DNA of 64,000 bases from assembly GCA_039978895.1 (NCBI GenBank), contig JBDWAL010000055.1, forward strand, positions 310,001 to 374,000. Reading direction: 5' to 3'. This stretch comes from Aliishimia sp039978895 (lineage in GTDB: Bacteria; Pseudomonadota; Alphaproteobacteria; Rhodobacterales; Rhodobacteraceae). The notes under the pieces are model-generated. The model was given only the letters and a program-made list of their open reading frames with translations, was not told the DNA's origin and ran no database searches. The position numbers and the translations under genes were made by a program. Shown piece after piece: positions 16,967-25,413 of the stretch. Numbering within the stretch: position 1 is the stretch's first letter; each line of letters starts with the position of its first letter.

Positions 16967-17571
16967 CCGCATCTCCCGACGAAACCAAAATTGTATACGA
17001 AACACAGGCCAAGACATTTGACGAACAGCGGTCGCGTGCTTTGTTTGAAGCCCGTTGGTTGGCACGGTTTAGTGCATGTTTGCCCCACGGTGGTCATGTG
17101 TTGGATCTTGGCTGCGGTGCCGGTGAACCTATTGCCCGCTGGTTCATCGCGGAAGGGTTTTCCGTGACAGGCGTGGACTACTCAGAGCCGATGCTTGAGA
17201 TTGCTCGATCGCGTTGGCCCAATGGCGATTGGCGGCAAGGTGACATGCGCGAATTGGATTTGGGCGAAATATTTGATGGGATTGTCTGTTGGAACAGCTT
17301 TTTCCACCTGACCCAAGACGAGCAACGTGCGTTCATGCCTCGGTTGCGGAAACATTTGAAACCGGGTGGTTCTGTGTTGCTCACAGTGGGTCCCAAGGAT
17401 GGTGAAGCATCGGGCACTGTTGGCGGGGAACAGGTGTATCATGCGAGTTTGTCGCCCGCAGAATACGCTACTGTCTTGCAAGAACAGGGATTGCGGCTCA
17501 CTGGGTTTTTGGCAGAAGATCCTGAAACACAAAAGCACTCGGTGCTCATGGCACGGATGGATGAGGACTGA
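16963..17571 (+). CDS. class I SAM-dependent methyltransferase
   Basis: A 202-residue methyltransferase. Motif I HVLDLGCGAGEPIARWF (about 45-61), the acidic residue ending motif II in VTGVDYSEPMLEIAR, and motif IV DGIVCWNSFFHLTQDEQ are all intact. It is most similar in pattern to small UbiE/Methyltransf_25 proteins with an unidentified small-molecule substrate. It begins with GTG at 16963, overlapping the tail of the broken VOC gene, and its stop overlaps the dipeptidase start (TGATG). It may have been part of the same transcript as the intact VOC ancestor. Confidence 0.88.
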   Translation: MTASPDETKIVYETQAKTFDEQRSRALFEARWLARFSACLPHGGHVLDLGCGAGEPIARWFIAEGFSVTGVDYSEPMLEIARSRWPNGDWRQGDMRELDLGEIFDGIVCWNSFFHLTQDEQRAFMPRLRKHLKPGGSVLLTVGPKDGEASGTVGGEQVYHASLSPAEYATVLQEQGLRLTGFLAEDPETQKHSVLMARMDED

Positions 17572-18602
17572 TGCAAGTTTTTGACGGACATAACGATGCT
17601 TTGCTGCGCCTCGCGCGGTTCGACGGGGATCGGGTCGTTGCTTTTCGCGATGGCCCGGGTCATGTGACGCTCGCCAATGCGCATATGGGAAATATGATAG
17701 GTGGCTTCTTTGCGATGTTTGCGTTGGACGAACAGTTCGGTTTGGACTTCGCAATTTTCGACACGCCGCCATATGATACGCCGTTGCCCCCTGAAATGTC
17801 ACGTGATGTGGCTTGGGAAAAAATCCAAACACAAGCTCAGATTGCACAATCCCTTGAGGCAGACGGCGCGATCCGCTGGGCGCGTACTGCGCATGATTTA
17901 ACGCCCTTAAGTGACGGTGCGCTGGTCGGTATTTTACACCTTGAAGGCGCCGAATGCATTGGCGCTGACTTGGAAGGCTTGGACGCGCTTTTTGATATGG
18001 GCCTACGCAGTATCGGTCCAGTTTGGTCACGCCCTACGGTCTTTGCTCATGGTGTGCCTTTTCGCTTCCCAAGCGATGGCGACACCGGCCCCGGCCTGTC
18101 AGAGGCGGGGCGCCGTTTGGTGCAAGAAATGAAATCGCGATCAATGGTCGTGGACACAAGTCACATGACGATGAAGGGCTTTTGGGACGTTGCAGAGCTG
18201 GGCGTTCCTTTGGTTGCAACCCACTCAAACGCACATTCTGTTTGCCCAACTGCGCGCAATCTGACGGATGATCAGTTGAAAGCAATCGGTGAAACAGGCG
18301 GAATGGCGGGGTTGAATTTTGGGACCATGTTCCTGAACCCGCAAGGAGAGCGTAATCCTATTGGTGCTTTGGATCACATGATCCCGCATTTGGCACATAT
18401 GATTAAAGTCGCAGGTGAAGACCATGTCGGCCTTGGATCAGATTTCGACGGTGCTCCGATGCCTTATGGATTGAAACACGCAGGCGATCTGCCAGTTCTT
18501 GTGGGTGCAATGAGGGGCGCAGGGTTTGGTGTCGAATTGATTGAAAAGCTGTGCCATGGAAACTGGCAGTCCTTTCTAAGTCGCACGCTTCCAGCGCAGT
18601 AA
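17571..18602 (+). CDS. membrane-type dipeptidase, peptidase family M19
   Basis: A 343-residue zinc dipeptidase of the renal dipeptidase type. Seen: the HxD zinc pair in DGHNDALLRLARFDG (about 4-18), the bridging Glu in GILHLEGAECIGAD, zinc His in VVDTSHMTMKGFWDV and VATHSNAHSVCPTARNLTD, and Asp in VGLGSDFDGAPMPYGL. The family hydrolyses dipeptides and related D-amino-acid peptides. No signal peptide is visible, so a cytoplasmic location is likely. It is translationally coupled to the methyltransferase by TGATG. Confidence 0.93.
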   Translation: MQVFDGHNDALLRLARFDGDRVVAFRDGPGHVTLANAHMGNMIGGFFAMFALDEQFGLDFAIFDTPPYDTPLPPEMSRDVAWEKIQTQAQIAQSLEADGAIRWARTAHDLTPLSDGALVGILHLEGAECIGADLEGLDALFDMGLRSIGPVWSRPTVFAHGVPFRFPSDGDTGPGLSEAGRRLVQEMKSRSMVVDTSHMTMKGFWDVAELGVPLVATHSNAHSVCPTARNLTDDQLKAIGETGGMAGLNFGTMFLNPQGERNPIGALDHMIPHLAHMIKVAGEDHVGLGSDFDGAPMPYGLKHAGDLPVLVGAMRGAGFGVELIEKLCHGNWQSFLSRTLPAQ

Positions 18603-19042
18603 GGTGAATATCGAGCCGAGCTTGTGACGAGAGTGAAGCCACGCCTTTAAAAAAGGGATCCAGGTTATTTCGCGCTTAGAGAGCAGTGTTCAATACTGAC
18701 TTCGAATATGAGAACGGTAGGCTCGAAATGTCGTGTGGACGCTGTATTGTTGACGGGTTTTAAACGGGTTTAAGCTAGTTCTAGATGGTGTCGAACGTAT
18801 GAAAAGGGGGCCGTTTTTGCAAAAACGGCAGCAAGCGATCCTTGAAAGGATCGCATTGGGACGGAAAATGAATCAATTTTCGCCAAACAATTGCAAAAAC
18901 ACGGATAGTTGCTCACAAAGTGATGATTTTTACGACAGGGCTATTTCGCGGAAAGCCGCCGAACTGTAGGGTTCGTGCATAAAGTGTTTGACTGATTTAT
19001 TAGGCTGAGTAATTCGGCCAGAGATGGGGAGGCGCCATCCGC
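18603..19042. other. 440-bp intergenic region containing a paired-hairpin repeat
   Basis: Lies between the dipeptidase and the cyclase-FHA gene. No coding frame with family-like sequence is visible on either strand. CCTTT/AAAGG near 18643 is a weak hairpin after the dipeptidase gene. The main feature is the two-hairpin element at 18810-18854, listed separately. GGGGAGG at 19026-19032 is the ribosome-binding site of the next gene. Confidence 0.5.
18810..18854. repeat. paired-hairpin intergenic element, copy 1
   Basis: A perfect 20-base palindrome built on GCCGTTTTTG/CAAAAACGGC (18810-18829) is followed after exactly 5 bases by GCGATCCTT-GA-AAGGATCGC (18835-18854). The same two-hairpin layout with a 5-base linker recurs at 42862-42905. 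Stem bases differ between copies while pairing is kept, which points to selection on structure or to a mobile repeat family. Confidence 0.7.
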
Positions 19043-19939
19043 ATGGGTATGGACCGCGCAATTTTAATGGCCGACGTTTCTGGCAGCACGCCGCTTTATG
19101 AGCGGCATGGGGATCAAGTCGCGAGCAAGCTCGTCTTCGAATGTGTCGAAGGCATGCAAGAAATCGCCAATCGCCGAGGTGGCGAGTTCGTTCGTTCAAA
19201 GGGCGATGATGTCCTTTGCTTGTTTGAAGCACCAGACCAAGCGCTTATTGCTGCAAAAGAAATTCTGGATCACGGGACTGCCGGCTCTGTTTCGGTGCAT
19301 GGTGGTTTGCATTGGGGGTCGGTGGTTTGGCGGGGCACAGAACTGTTCGGTGGGGCTGTCAATGTAGCCGCCCGTTTGTCCAGTCGTGCAAAAGACAACG
19401 AAGTTCTGATGAGCGGTGATTTCACTGATAGAATTTCTCCTGACAAGACCATCGACTTACGCCCCATGGGGGAAATCACATTGCGCGGAACGGCTGTGCC
19501 AACAGAAATTTACGCGTTGATGGCTGCCGATGAAAGTGGCGCAACGCGATTGATCGCGCAAACGCGAATGTTCGACTTGCACCGTCAAGTGGCGGAAGCG
19601 GGAACGTATATACGCCTGACAAGTGGGGCGTGGTCCCGCGATGTGAGCGAGGGAGAGGAAATCACTGTAGGTAGATCCAGTGATTGCGATCTGGTTCTTG
19701 AATTGCCGTGGGTGTCGCGTGTGCATGCAGCTATCAATGTTCGGGCCGGATTGGTTGAAATCACAGATCGTTCTGTGGCTGGTTGTACTCTAAACACAGG
19801 CGATACAACGGGTTACTTTATCCGGCGCCAAACGATTTCTTTGACAGGAAACGGGATTATTGAGTTGGGCAGCACTGCGATTGAAGGCGCGCTGCCGCAA
19901 ATTTCCTTTGCTGTCATGAAAATCAGCGGCATTGGATAA
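19043..19939 (+). CDS. class III adenylate/guanylate cyclase with C-terminal FHA domain
   Basis: A 298-residue protein. Residues about 5-165 form a class III cyclase domain: metal-binding Asp in ILMADVSGSTPLYERHGD, second metal Asp in RSKGDDVLCLFE, and the transition-state Asn and Arg in GGAVNVAARLSSRAKD, so it looks catalytically complete. The Lys before the GDD pair suits ATP as substrate. Residues about 205-298 form an FHA phosphothreonine-binding domain (TVGRSSDCDLVLELPWVSRV then HAAINV). No membrane segment is visible. Output is probably cAMP under control of a phosphorylated partner, which is inference. GGGGAGG precedes the start. Confidence 0.92.
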   Translation: MGMDRAILMADVSGSTPLYERHGDQVASKLVFECVEGMQEIANRRGGEFVRSKGDDVLCLFEAPDQALIAAKEILDHGTAGSVSVHGGLHWGSVVWRGTELFGGAVNVAARLSSRAKDNEVLMSGDFTDRISPDKTIDLRPMGEITLRGTAVPTEIYALMAADESGATRLIAQTRMFDLHRQVAEAGTYIRLTSGAWSRDVSEGEEITVGRSSDCDLVLELPWVSRVHAAINVRAGLVEITDRSVAGCTLNTGDTTGYFIRRQTISLTGNGIIELGSTAIEGALPQISFAVMKISGIG

Positions 19940-19966
19940 ACCCGCCTTACTCGGGATAAAATTGAG

Positions 19967-21199
19967 CTAGCCTTTTAAGACTGGTGCACCTCCCGCAAAG
20001 GAGTTTCCGTTCACATAGTCGCATGGGGCTTCTTGCATCTCCAAGTGTAACCCGTCGTCTGAGTAGGGATGTGCACGTGCGAAACCTTCATCCACATCAA
20101 TCCCGAGACCGGGGGCTTCGGGGGGCGTGATGAAACCATTTTCGACCCGGATCGAACCTTTTATCAGTGTGTCGTGAAACGGCGTCTCGATGGTTTCGCA
20201 CATCAGCAAATTGGGTATGGATGTCGCCAAATGAATATTGGCGGCCCATTCTACGGGCCCTGCATAAAGATGCGGAGCCATCTGAGCGTTATACACCTCG
20301 GCCATTGCAGCGACCTTTTTCATTTCCCAAAGACCACCTGCGCGACCCAAAGCAGGTTGTAAGATTGCGGCAGCGCCTGCGCGCAAGATGGGCGCGAATT
20401 CTGCTTTTGTTGTTAACCTCTCGCCGGTGGCCACAGGGATGCGCACAGATCGCGCGACTTGTGCCATTTGCTCAACGGCATCCGGGGGAACAGGTTCTTC
20501 GAACCATAAGGGTGAATATGGTTCTAAGGCCCGGCCCAATCTGATTGCGCCAGCGGTTGTGAATTGCCCGTGGGTTCCAAACAAAAGGTCAGCCTTGTCG
20601 CCGACGGCCTCGCGGATGGCTTTACAGAAGGCGACAGATTGCGAAATATCCGACATTGCCGGCATGTGACCACCGCGCAATGTGTAAGGACCGGCAGGAT
20701 CAAATTTGACGGCAGTATACCCGCGCGCGACACAATCAGCTGCGGCCTCAGCAGCCATCTGAGGAGAGGTCCAAAACTCGGTCACATCATGGTCCGGCAG
20801 TGGGTAGAGATATGTGTAGGCACGGATACGTTCGTTCATTTTTCCGCCCAACAGGGCCCAAACGGGTCGGTCGCGCGCTTTACCAAGTATGTCCCAACAC
20901 GCAATTTCCAGCCCAGAGAACGCGCCCATGACAGTCAGGTCAGGGCGTTGCGTGAATCCAGATGAATACACGCGGCGAAACATTTTCTCGATGTTTTCAG
21001 GGTTTTCGCCCTGCATATGTCGATCAAAAACATCTTCGATGACACCCCGCATTGCCGTAGGCCCAACAGTGGATGCATAGCATTCGCCCCACCCAACGAT
21101 CCCATCATCTGTGGTCAGTTTGACCAAAATCCAATAACGCCCGCCCCAACCCGGTGCGGCAGGTGCGGTGACGATGATGTCGAGATCTTTGAGTTTCAC
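19967..21199 (-). CDS. mandelate racemase / muconate lactonizing enzyme family protein (enolase superfamily)
   Basis: A 410-residue enolase-superfamily enzyme. Seen: N-terminal capping domain (1-125), barrel motifs ARGYTAVKFDPAGPYTLRGG, DLLFGTHGQFTTAGAIR, PLWFEEPVPPDA, VATGERLTTKAEF and MAPHLYAGPVEWAANI. The second and third metal ligands (Glu in FEEP, Glu in TGERL) are present. At the first ligand site, where relatives have Asp in DxH, this protein reads GTHG. It probably abstracts a proton next to a carboxylate in an acid-sugar or similar substrate. Its start overlaps the HD-oxygenase stop (ATGA), tying it to the TmpAB-like operon. Substrate unknown. Confidence 0.88.
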   Translation of the reverse strand: MKLKDLDIIVTAPAAPGWGGRYWILVKLTTDDGIVGWGECYASTVGPTAMRGVIEDVFDRHMQGENPENIEKMFRRVYSSGFTQRPDLTVMGAFSGLEIACWDILGKARDRPVWALLGGKMNERIRAYTYLYPLPDHDVTEFWTSPQMAAEAAADCVARGYTAVKFDPAGPYTLRGGHMPAMSDISQSVAFCKAIREAVGDKADLLFGTHGQFTTAGAIRLGRALEPYSPLWFEEPVPPDAVEQMAQVARSVRIPVATGERLTTKAEFAPILRAGAAAILQPALGRAGGLWEMKKVAAMAEVYNAQMAPHLYAGPVEWAANIHLATSIPNLLMCETIETPFHDTLIKGSIRVENGFITPPEAPGLGIDVDEGFARAHPYSDDGLHLEMQEAPCDYVNGNSFAGGAPVLKG

Positions 21200-21777
21200 G
21201 TGGTTGTCTCCATATAGCGATCCACAACGCGTTGCATCATCGGTGCAAAATGCGCGAATGCGGGTGTGTGCATGTCGGGTTCTTTGCCTGCTTCATCCAG
21301 AAAACGGACTTGCAGGATGTCATCTAAGTTCGGGTTCCTCGCAAAATTCGCGACCTCATCTGCGGACATGGGACCACCTTGCAAGTTCAAAGAGTGCACC
21401 GAGGCCGCTGACAATCTGTCGAAATAATCTGGCCGGGTCGCACAAAGATAGCGTTTGGCCGCGACGTGATGGCGAACGCAATCAATGACAAGCGGTGGGA
21501 AGAAGGTCTCTAGCACTTGTGCGCCAGCATCTTCATGGAACCGATCTTGGACATCGTCAGGGGCGTATGTCCCAAATTCAGAGGTGAAATGACCGATATC
21601 ATGCAACAAGGCCGCGACGATGATGTTCTCGCTTAGTCCTTTATTCTCAGCGAATGTGGCGCCTTGCAGCATATGTTGCGCCATTGTGACCGGCTCGCCC
21701 AGATATTCTTCCTGACCGCGCCGCTCGAAAATGTCGGCAAGGAAGGGCACAATCGTATCTTGGGTCAAATCAGACAT
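21196..21777 (-). CDS. tmpB: HD-domain mixed-valent diiron oxygenase, TmpB/PhnZ-like
   Basis: A 193-residue HD-domain protein from ATG 21777. The Tyr-Leu-Gly-Glu of EEYLGEPVTMAQHMLQ (Tyr25, Glu28) reproduces the Tyr/Glu lid pair of PhnZ. The metal ligands follow: His35, HD in ALLHDIGHF (about 60-61), His in DRFHEDAGAQ, and His in CVRHHVAAKRYL. PhnZ and TmpB cleave the C-P bond of 1-hydroxy-phosphonates; TmpB gives glycine betaine and phosphate. The gene overlaps the 2-oxoglutarate oxygenase gene by 8 bases, the arrangement reported for TmpA-TmpB. The name is by motif and context, not by proof of substrate. Confidence 0.82.
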   Translation of the reverse strand: MSDLTQDTIVPFLADIFERRGQEEYLGEPVTMAQHMLQGATFAENKGLSENIIVAALLHDIGHFTSEFGTYAPDDVQDRFHEDAGAQVLETFFPPLVIDCVRHHVAAKRYLCATRPDYFDRLSAASVHSLNLQGGPMSADEVANFARNPNLDDILQVRFLDEAGKEPDMHTPAFAHFAPMMQRVVDRYMETTT

Positions 21778-22900
21778 CTGCGCCCTCCAGACTGGTGAGT
21801 GTCGACAGGAGACCATCCTTGTCTGCGTAACACCCCTGCAGCCAACGTGTGCCTGCCCCGCTATACCCTTTGCGTGCATGCAAAACGCGTGTGTTGTCCA
21901 CAAGAAATGCTTCGCCGGGGGCCAGTTTGAATTGCACTTCTTGCGCGGGATCATCGATCAATTCGGACAGTCGGCGATATGCGGCATACCAATCTGCCAT
22001 GTCTTCAAAGGGGACATCGACGCAAGGTGCAGCGGACCGGGCGTTAAATCGGATTGTTTGCAAACAGCCATCCGGACCGCATTCGAGGATCGGTTTGCGG
22101 GTGTCCAGTGCAACCCCTGCGCTACCTGAATAGGCAAAACGCATCGGATACTGTGACAATACCTCAAACCAGCGCGGGTTTTCACCGCGCAATCGTTGCG
22201 CCACTGCGAAGCCATCAACGACCATGTTCTCACCACCCGTCGCAGAGTTCTCTAGGCATGCTAGGATTTGCAAAGTCGGGACCGGATCACGGTAAGGGTT
22301 GTCTGTATGCGCCTGCAAACCCAACCCTGTATAGGCCAGATTGGTTGGGTTCACTTCGGTGCGCACCTCAAAGAGACGACCATAATTGGTCTCCCGGACA
22401 AACCCAAATAAGTCGACAATCTCGAAAAGCCCTTCTTTTCGTGGTGTCATCCCAGTGACTTTTGCAAAGCCATACCGGCGAATGTCACCAAGCCAGACCC
22501 GTTTTGTGGCTGGATCGGTTTTCAGTGCCGTCAGATCAGCTGTTGGAATGGCATTGGCCAACGTCGCATCCCATGTTTCGATTTCAGGCCGTATTAAATT
22601 GAGAGATGTGGGGGCGTCATACATGTGATCTGCCAACCAGCCCAAAGGCCAAGAACAATTTTTGTCCCCAGTCGAAAACGTAACGTGCAACTGCCCCATA
22701 GACAGTGCTGCATGTACGATGGCAATCGTTGCGGGAATATCCGCCATGGTAATCAAGCGCTGCCCGTTACCGGGATCTCGTGTCTCTGGATCTAGAGCAT
22801 TGTCACGCAACCAGATGGCATGAAACCGGGTGCTATGTGCCTGGCCAATCAGACGCACAATTGCCCCGCCGTCTTCAATCTTGACGTCTGTCCAATCCAT
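21770..22900 (-). CDS. tmpA: 2-oxoglutarate/Fe(II) oxygenase, gamma-butyrobetaine hydroxylase family, TmpA-like
   Basis: A 376-residue oxygenase of the gamma-butyrobetaine/TauD type. The N-terminal DUF971-like domain includes RFHAIWLRDNALDPETRDP but lacks the zinc cysteines seen in some relatives. The catalytic domain has the iron-binding HxD in LQAHTDNPYRDPVPTLQ (about 198-200), a distal His in NTRVLHARKGY and the 2-oxoglutarate Arg in GTRWLQGCY. With an HD oxygenase translated from an overlapping start, it fits TmpA, which hydroxylates 2-(trimethylamino)ethylphosphonate. A carnitine-type substrate is the alternative. AGGGAA precedes the ATG. Confidence 0.82.
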   Translation of the reverse strand: MDWTDVKIEDGGAIVRLIGQAHSTRFHAIWLRDNALDPETRDPGNGQRLITMADIPATIAIVHAALSMGQLHVTFSTGDKNCSWPLGWLADHMYDAPTSLNLIRPEIETWDATLANAIPTADLTALKTDPATKRVWLGDIRRYGFAKVTGMTPRKEGLFEIVDLFGFVRETNYGRLFEVRTEVNPTNLAYTGLGLQAHTDNPYRDPVPTLQILACLENSATGGENMVVDGFAVAQRLRGENPRWFEVLSQYPMRFAYSGSAGVALDTRKPILECGPDGCLQTIRFNARSAAPCVDVPFEDMADWYAAYRRLSELIDDPAQEVQFKLAPGEAFLVDNTRVLHARKGYSGAGTRWLQGCYADKDGLLSTLTSLEGADV

Positions 22901-22964
22901 CGATGTTCCCTTTTACTTTGCCAGAAAACTCCGGAAGGCGACAACCGGGAGAGGGAGCGCCTTG

Positions 22965-24059
22965 CTAAGTCTGATTGAACATGATGACGTTGCGTTTGGC
23001 CGCGCCTGTTTTCGTGTCCGCGATGGCCTCGTTGATTTGATCAAGGCGCCAGCGTCCAGAAATCAACTCGTCCAATTTCAAACGTCCCTGCTGGTAAAGA
23101 TCGACCATCCAAGGAATGTCGCGTGCCAAAACAACATCGCCCATTTTGGACCCTGTCATCCCCTGTCCGATAGCTGCGAGCACCGAAGGGTCATATTTCG
23201 AAACTTCCCCTGCGTGGTTCATACCCACGATGATGACGCGCCCGCCGCGGGCAAGATAACGTGGGGCCTGATCGTAAGCCGGAATTGCACCAACGGTGAC
23301 GATCACCGCATCCGCGCCACGCCCGCCAAGCGCTTTATATGAAGCACGCCATGGGGATTTTTCAGTCGCCAAGACGCCATGGGTGGCCCCGAATTCCTTT
23401 GCGATCGCAAGCTTTTCTTCTGTCATATCAACAGCAACGATACGCCGAGCCCCTGCGATGCGCGCGCCTTGGATCGCATTTAAGCCAACGCCTCCGGCAC
23501 CGATCACGACGACGTCTTGCCCTGCGCGCAACTTGGCGGCATTGACGACCGCGCCCACGCCAGTGATTACGCCGCAAGCGACAAGGCAGGCCGCGTCTTT
23601 TGGCATGTCGGCTGGGATCACAGCGAGTTGGCTTTGATCAACCACGACTTTTTCCGCAAACGCACCAGAGGCCATTGCCTGATGCAATGTGCCACCATCG
23701 GCTGTGGTGATCGGGCCTTTGTCGCCATCATAACCCGTTTCGCAAATTGTAGGGGCACCGCCCGCACAAGAAGCACAGGTGCCACAGGATCGGATCAAGG
23801 TCACGATGACACTGTCGCCTTCTTTGATGCGCGTGACACCGCTTCCGACAGATGTGACAATACCGGCGGCTTCATGGCCGTAGACGGCGGGAAGCGTTCC
23901 GCCCCACGCGCCATCGGCAAAAGAGATATCGGAATGGCAGATCGCCACTGCGTCCAGCTTGACTTCGACTTCACCCATTTCAGGGGCACGGATTTGAATG
24001 TCTTCGATGGTCAGCGGTTCTTTGAACCCGTGGCAGACTGCAGCTTTGATTGTGGGCAT
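22965..24059 (-). CDS. zinc-dependent alcohol dehydrogenase (class III-like MDR family)
   Basis: A 364-residue medium-chain dehydrogenase. Catalytic zinc ligands are in AVAICHSDISFADGAW and YGHEAAGIV; structural zinc cysteines lie in RSCGTCASCAGGAPTICETG, which carries four Cys. The nucleotide site is VVIGAGGVGLNAIQGARIAG, with an acidic residue after the next strand (VAVDMTEEK) indicating NAD. The ATG at 24059 is preferred over a TTG at 24074. It is the first gene of a four-gene minus-strand operon, 64 bp before the TmpA-like gene. It may oxidise an alcohol or aldehyde linked to that pathway; this role is inferred. Confidence 0.9.
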   Translation of the reverse strand: MPTIKAAVCHGFKEPLTIEDIQIRAPEMGEVEVKLDAVAICHSDISFADGAWGGTLPAVYGHEAAGIVTSVGSGVTRIKEGDSVIVTLIRSCGTCASCAGGAPTICETGYDGDKGPITTADGGTLHQAMASGAFAEKVVVDQSQLAVIPADMPKDAACLVACGVITGVGAVVNAAKLRAGQDVVVIGAGGVGLNAIQGARIAGARRIVAVDMTEEKLAIAKEFGATHGVLATEKSPWRASYKALGGRGADAVIVTVGAIPAYDQAPRYLARGGRVIIVGMNHAGEVSKYDPSVLAAIGQGMTGSKMGDVVLARDIPWMVDLYQQGRLKLDELISGRWRLDQINEAIADTKTGAAKRNVIMFNQT

Positions 24060-24207
24060 ATGAGGTGCTTTCAAATGTCTCGTGTTAAAACAAAGCTGCG
24101 CGTAAAGTCGCCGCGCGGCAAGTCTGAATCCGACGTTTGACGTCGGGTCTGTCTTACCGTCACCTCAGAACAATCATTTGAACCAATGAATTGCAGCCTT
24201 TCAGCCA

Positions 24208-25413
24208 TTATACTGAAGTGGACGGGGGACGCGTTCTTAGGAACACCAACAACGCAAAGCACATCACGACCGAAGCCACAAAAAACGGGGCGCCGGGGAT
24301 CGGGATTGCAGCGTCGGGCGTGCTAAACACAGCAAATACAGCCCCCATGACCAAAGGAGCGGGGATCATCGCGACAGCAGAGGCAGAGGTCAGCGCGCCT
24401 TGCAATTCTCCCTGGGCATCGTCGCCAACGGCTTTGGACATCATGCCTTGCAAGGCTGGTGTGATGATGCCGGGAAGGGCCGCCAAGGGCGTAAGGATCA
24501 ACAACCAAAAGCCAGAACTCATTGCGCCAATCAGGATAAAAATAAGGATATCCCCAACATGACCATAGATGACACAACCGCGCTCCCCGAGCCAACGAAT
24601 TGCGGGACGAATGAGCAAAGCTGATACAAGTGCAAAAGACAGCCCAAAGATCGTTAGGCTGAAGCCGATTGTCTGTTCTGACCAACCATAACGCGTCCCA
24701 GTATAGATCGCCCAGATCGAAGAATAGGACGCGAACGCCATCTGGTAGAGGAAGAACACAAATAGCAAGTTGCGCAAACCGGGAATTTTGCCAATAGAAT
24801 TGAACGCGCCGAGAGGATTTGCACGGCGCCACTCAAATGGCCGACGGATGCGATCATCGACAGTTTCGACAAGAACAATAGAGCCAAAGATCGCATTCCC
24901 AAACGCAAGCGCCGCTGCGACATAAAACGGCGCACGTGTGCCAAATCCAGCAAGTGTTCCGCCGAGAATAGGTCCGATCACAAACCCCATGCCAAACGCG
25001 GCTCCGATCAAACCAAAACGCGCGGCCTTTTCGTCGGGTTTCGAGATATCCGCCATATATGCAGATGCAGTTGAATTCGTGGCAGCCGTGATACCTGCGA
25101 TAATCCGACCAAATAAAAGCACCCAAATCGATGTTGCCACGGCCATCACAAGGTAGTCGATGCCAAGAACAACAAGCGAGATTAACAAGACAGGGCGGCG
25201 GCCAAAACGGTCGCTAAGATTGCCAAGAACCGGGCCAAACAGAAACTGCATCAGCGAAAAAGTTGACGTTAAGATCACCAACCAAATTGCAATTGCAGCG
25301 GCGGTGCCTCCGTTGACCTGTTCGACCAAAGTGGGCAGCACAGGAATGATCAACCCGATACCGATCGCGTCAATCATAACGGTCAAAACAACAAACAGGA
25401 CGGCCTTGTTCAT
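24208..25413 (-). CDS. MFS transporter, TetA/TCR type
   Basis: A 401-residue, 12-helix major facilitator protein. Seen: LTVMIDAIGIGLIIPVLPTL in helix 1, the loop 2-3 signature GNLSDRFGRRPVLLIS, GRIIAGITAATNSTASAYMA in helix 4, and motif C in GAAFGMGFVIGPILGGTLAG, all of the drug:H+ antiporter (tetracycline) family. Its start overlaps the pcaB stop by 4 bases (ATGA), so it is co-translated with the protocatechuate genes. It may export or import an aromatic acid or lactone intermediate rather than a drug; that reading is inference. Confidence 0.93.
   Translation of the reverse strand: MNKAVLFVVLTVMIDAIGIGLIIPVLPTLVEQVNGGTAAAIAIWLVILTSTFSLMQFLFGPVLGNLSDRFGRRPVLLISLVVLGIDYLVMAVATSIWVLLFGRIIAGITAATNSTASAYMADISKPDEKAARFGLIGAAFGMGFVIGPILGGTLAGFGTRAPFYVAAALAFGNAIFGSIVLVETVDDRIRRPFEWRRANPLGAFNSIGKIPGLRNLLFVFFLYQMAFASYSSIWAIYTGTRYGWSEQTIGFSLTIFGLSFALVSALLIRPAIRWLGERGCVIYGHVGDILIFILIGAMSSGFWLLILTPLAALPGIITPALQGMMSKAVGDDAQGELQGALTSASAVAMIPAPLVMGAVFAVFSTPDAAIPIPGAPFFVASVVMCFALLVFLRTRPPSTSV

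Noticed and set aside
17182..18030. 282-codon open frame on the minus strand
   Set aside because: Antisense to the methyltransferase and M19 dipeptidase genes, both of which have intact motifs; composition is typical of a shadow frame.
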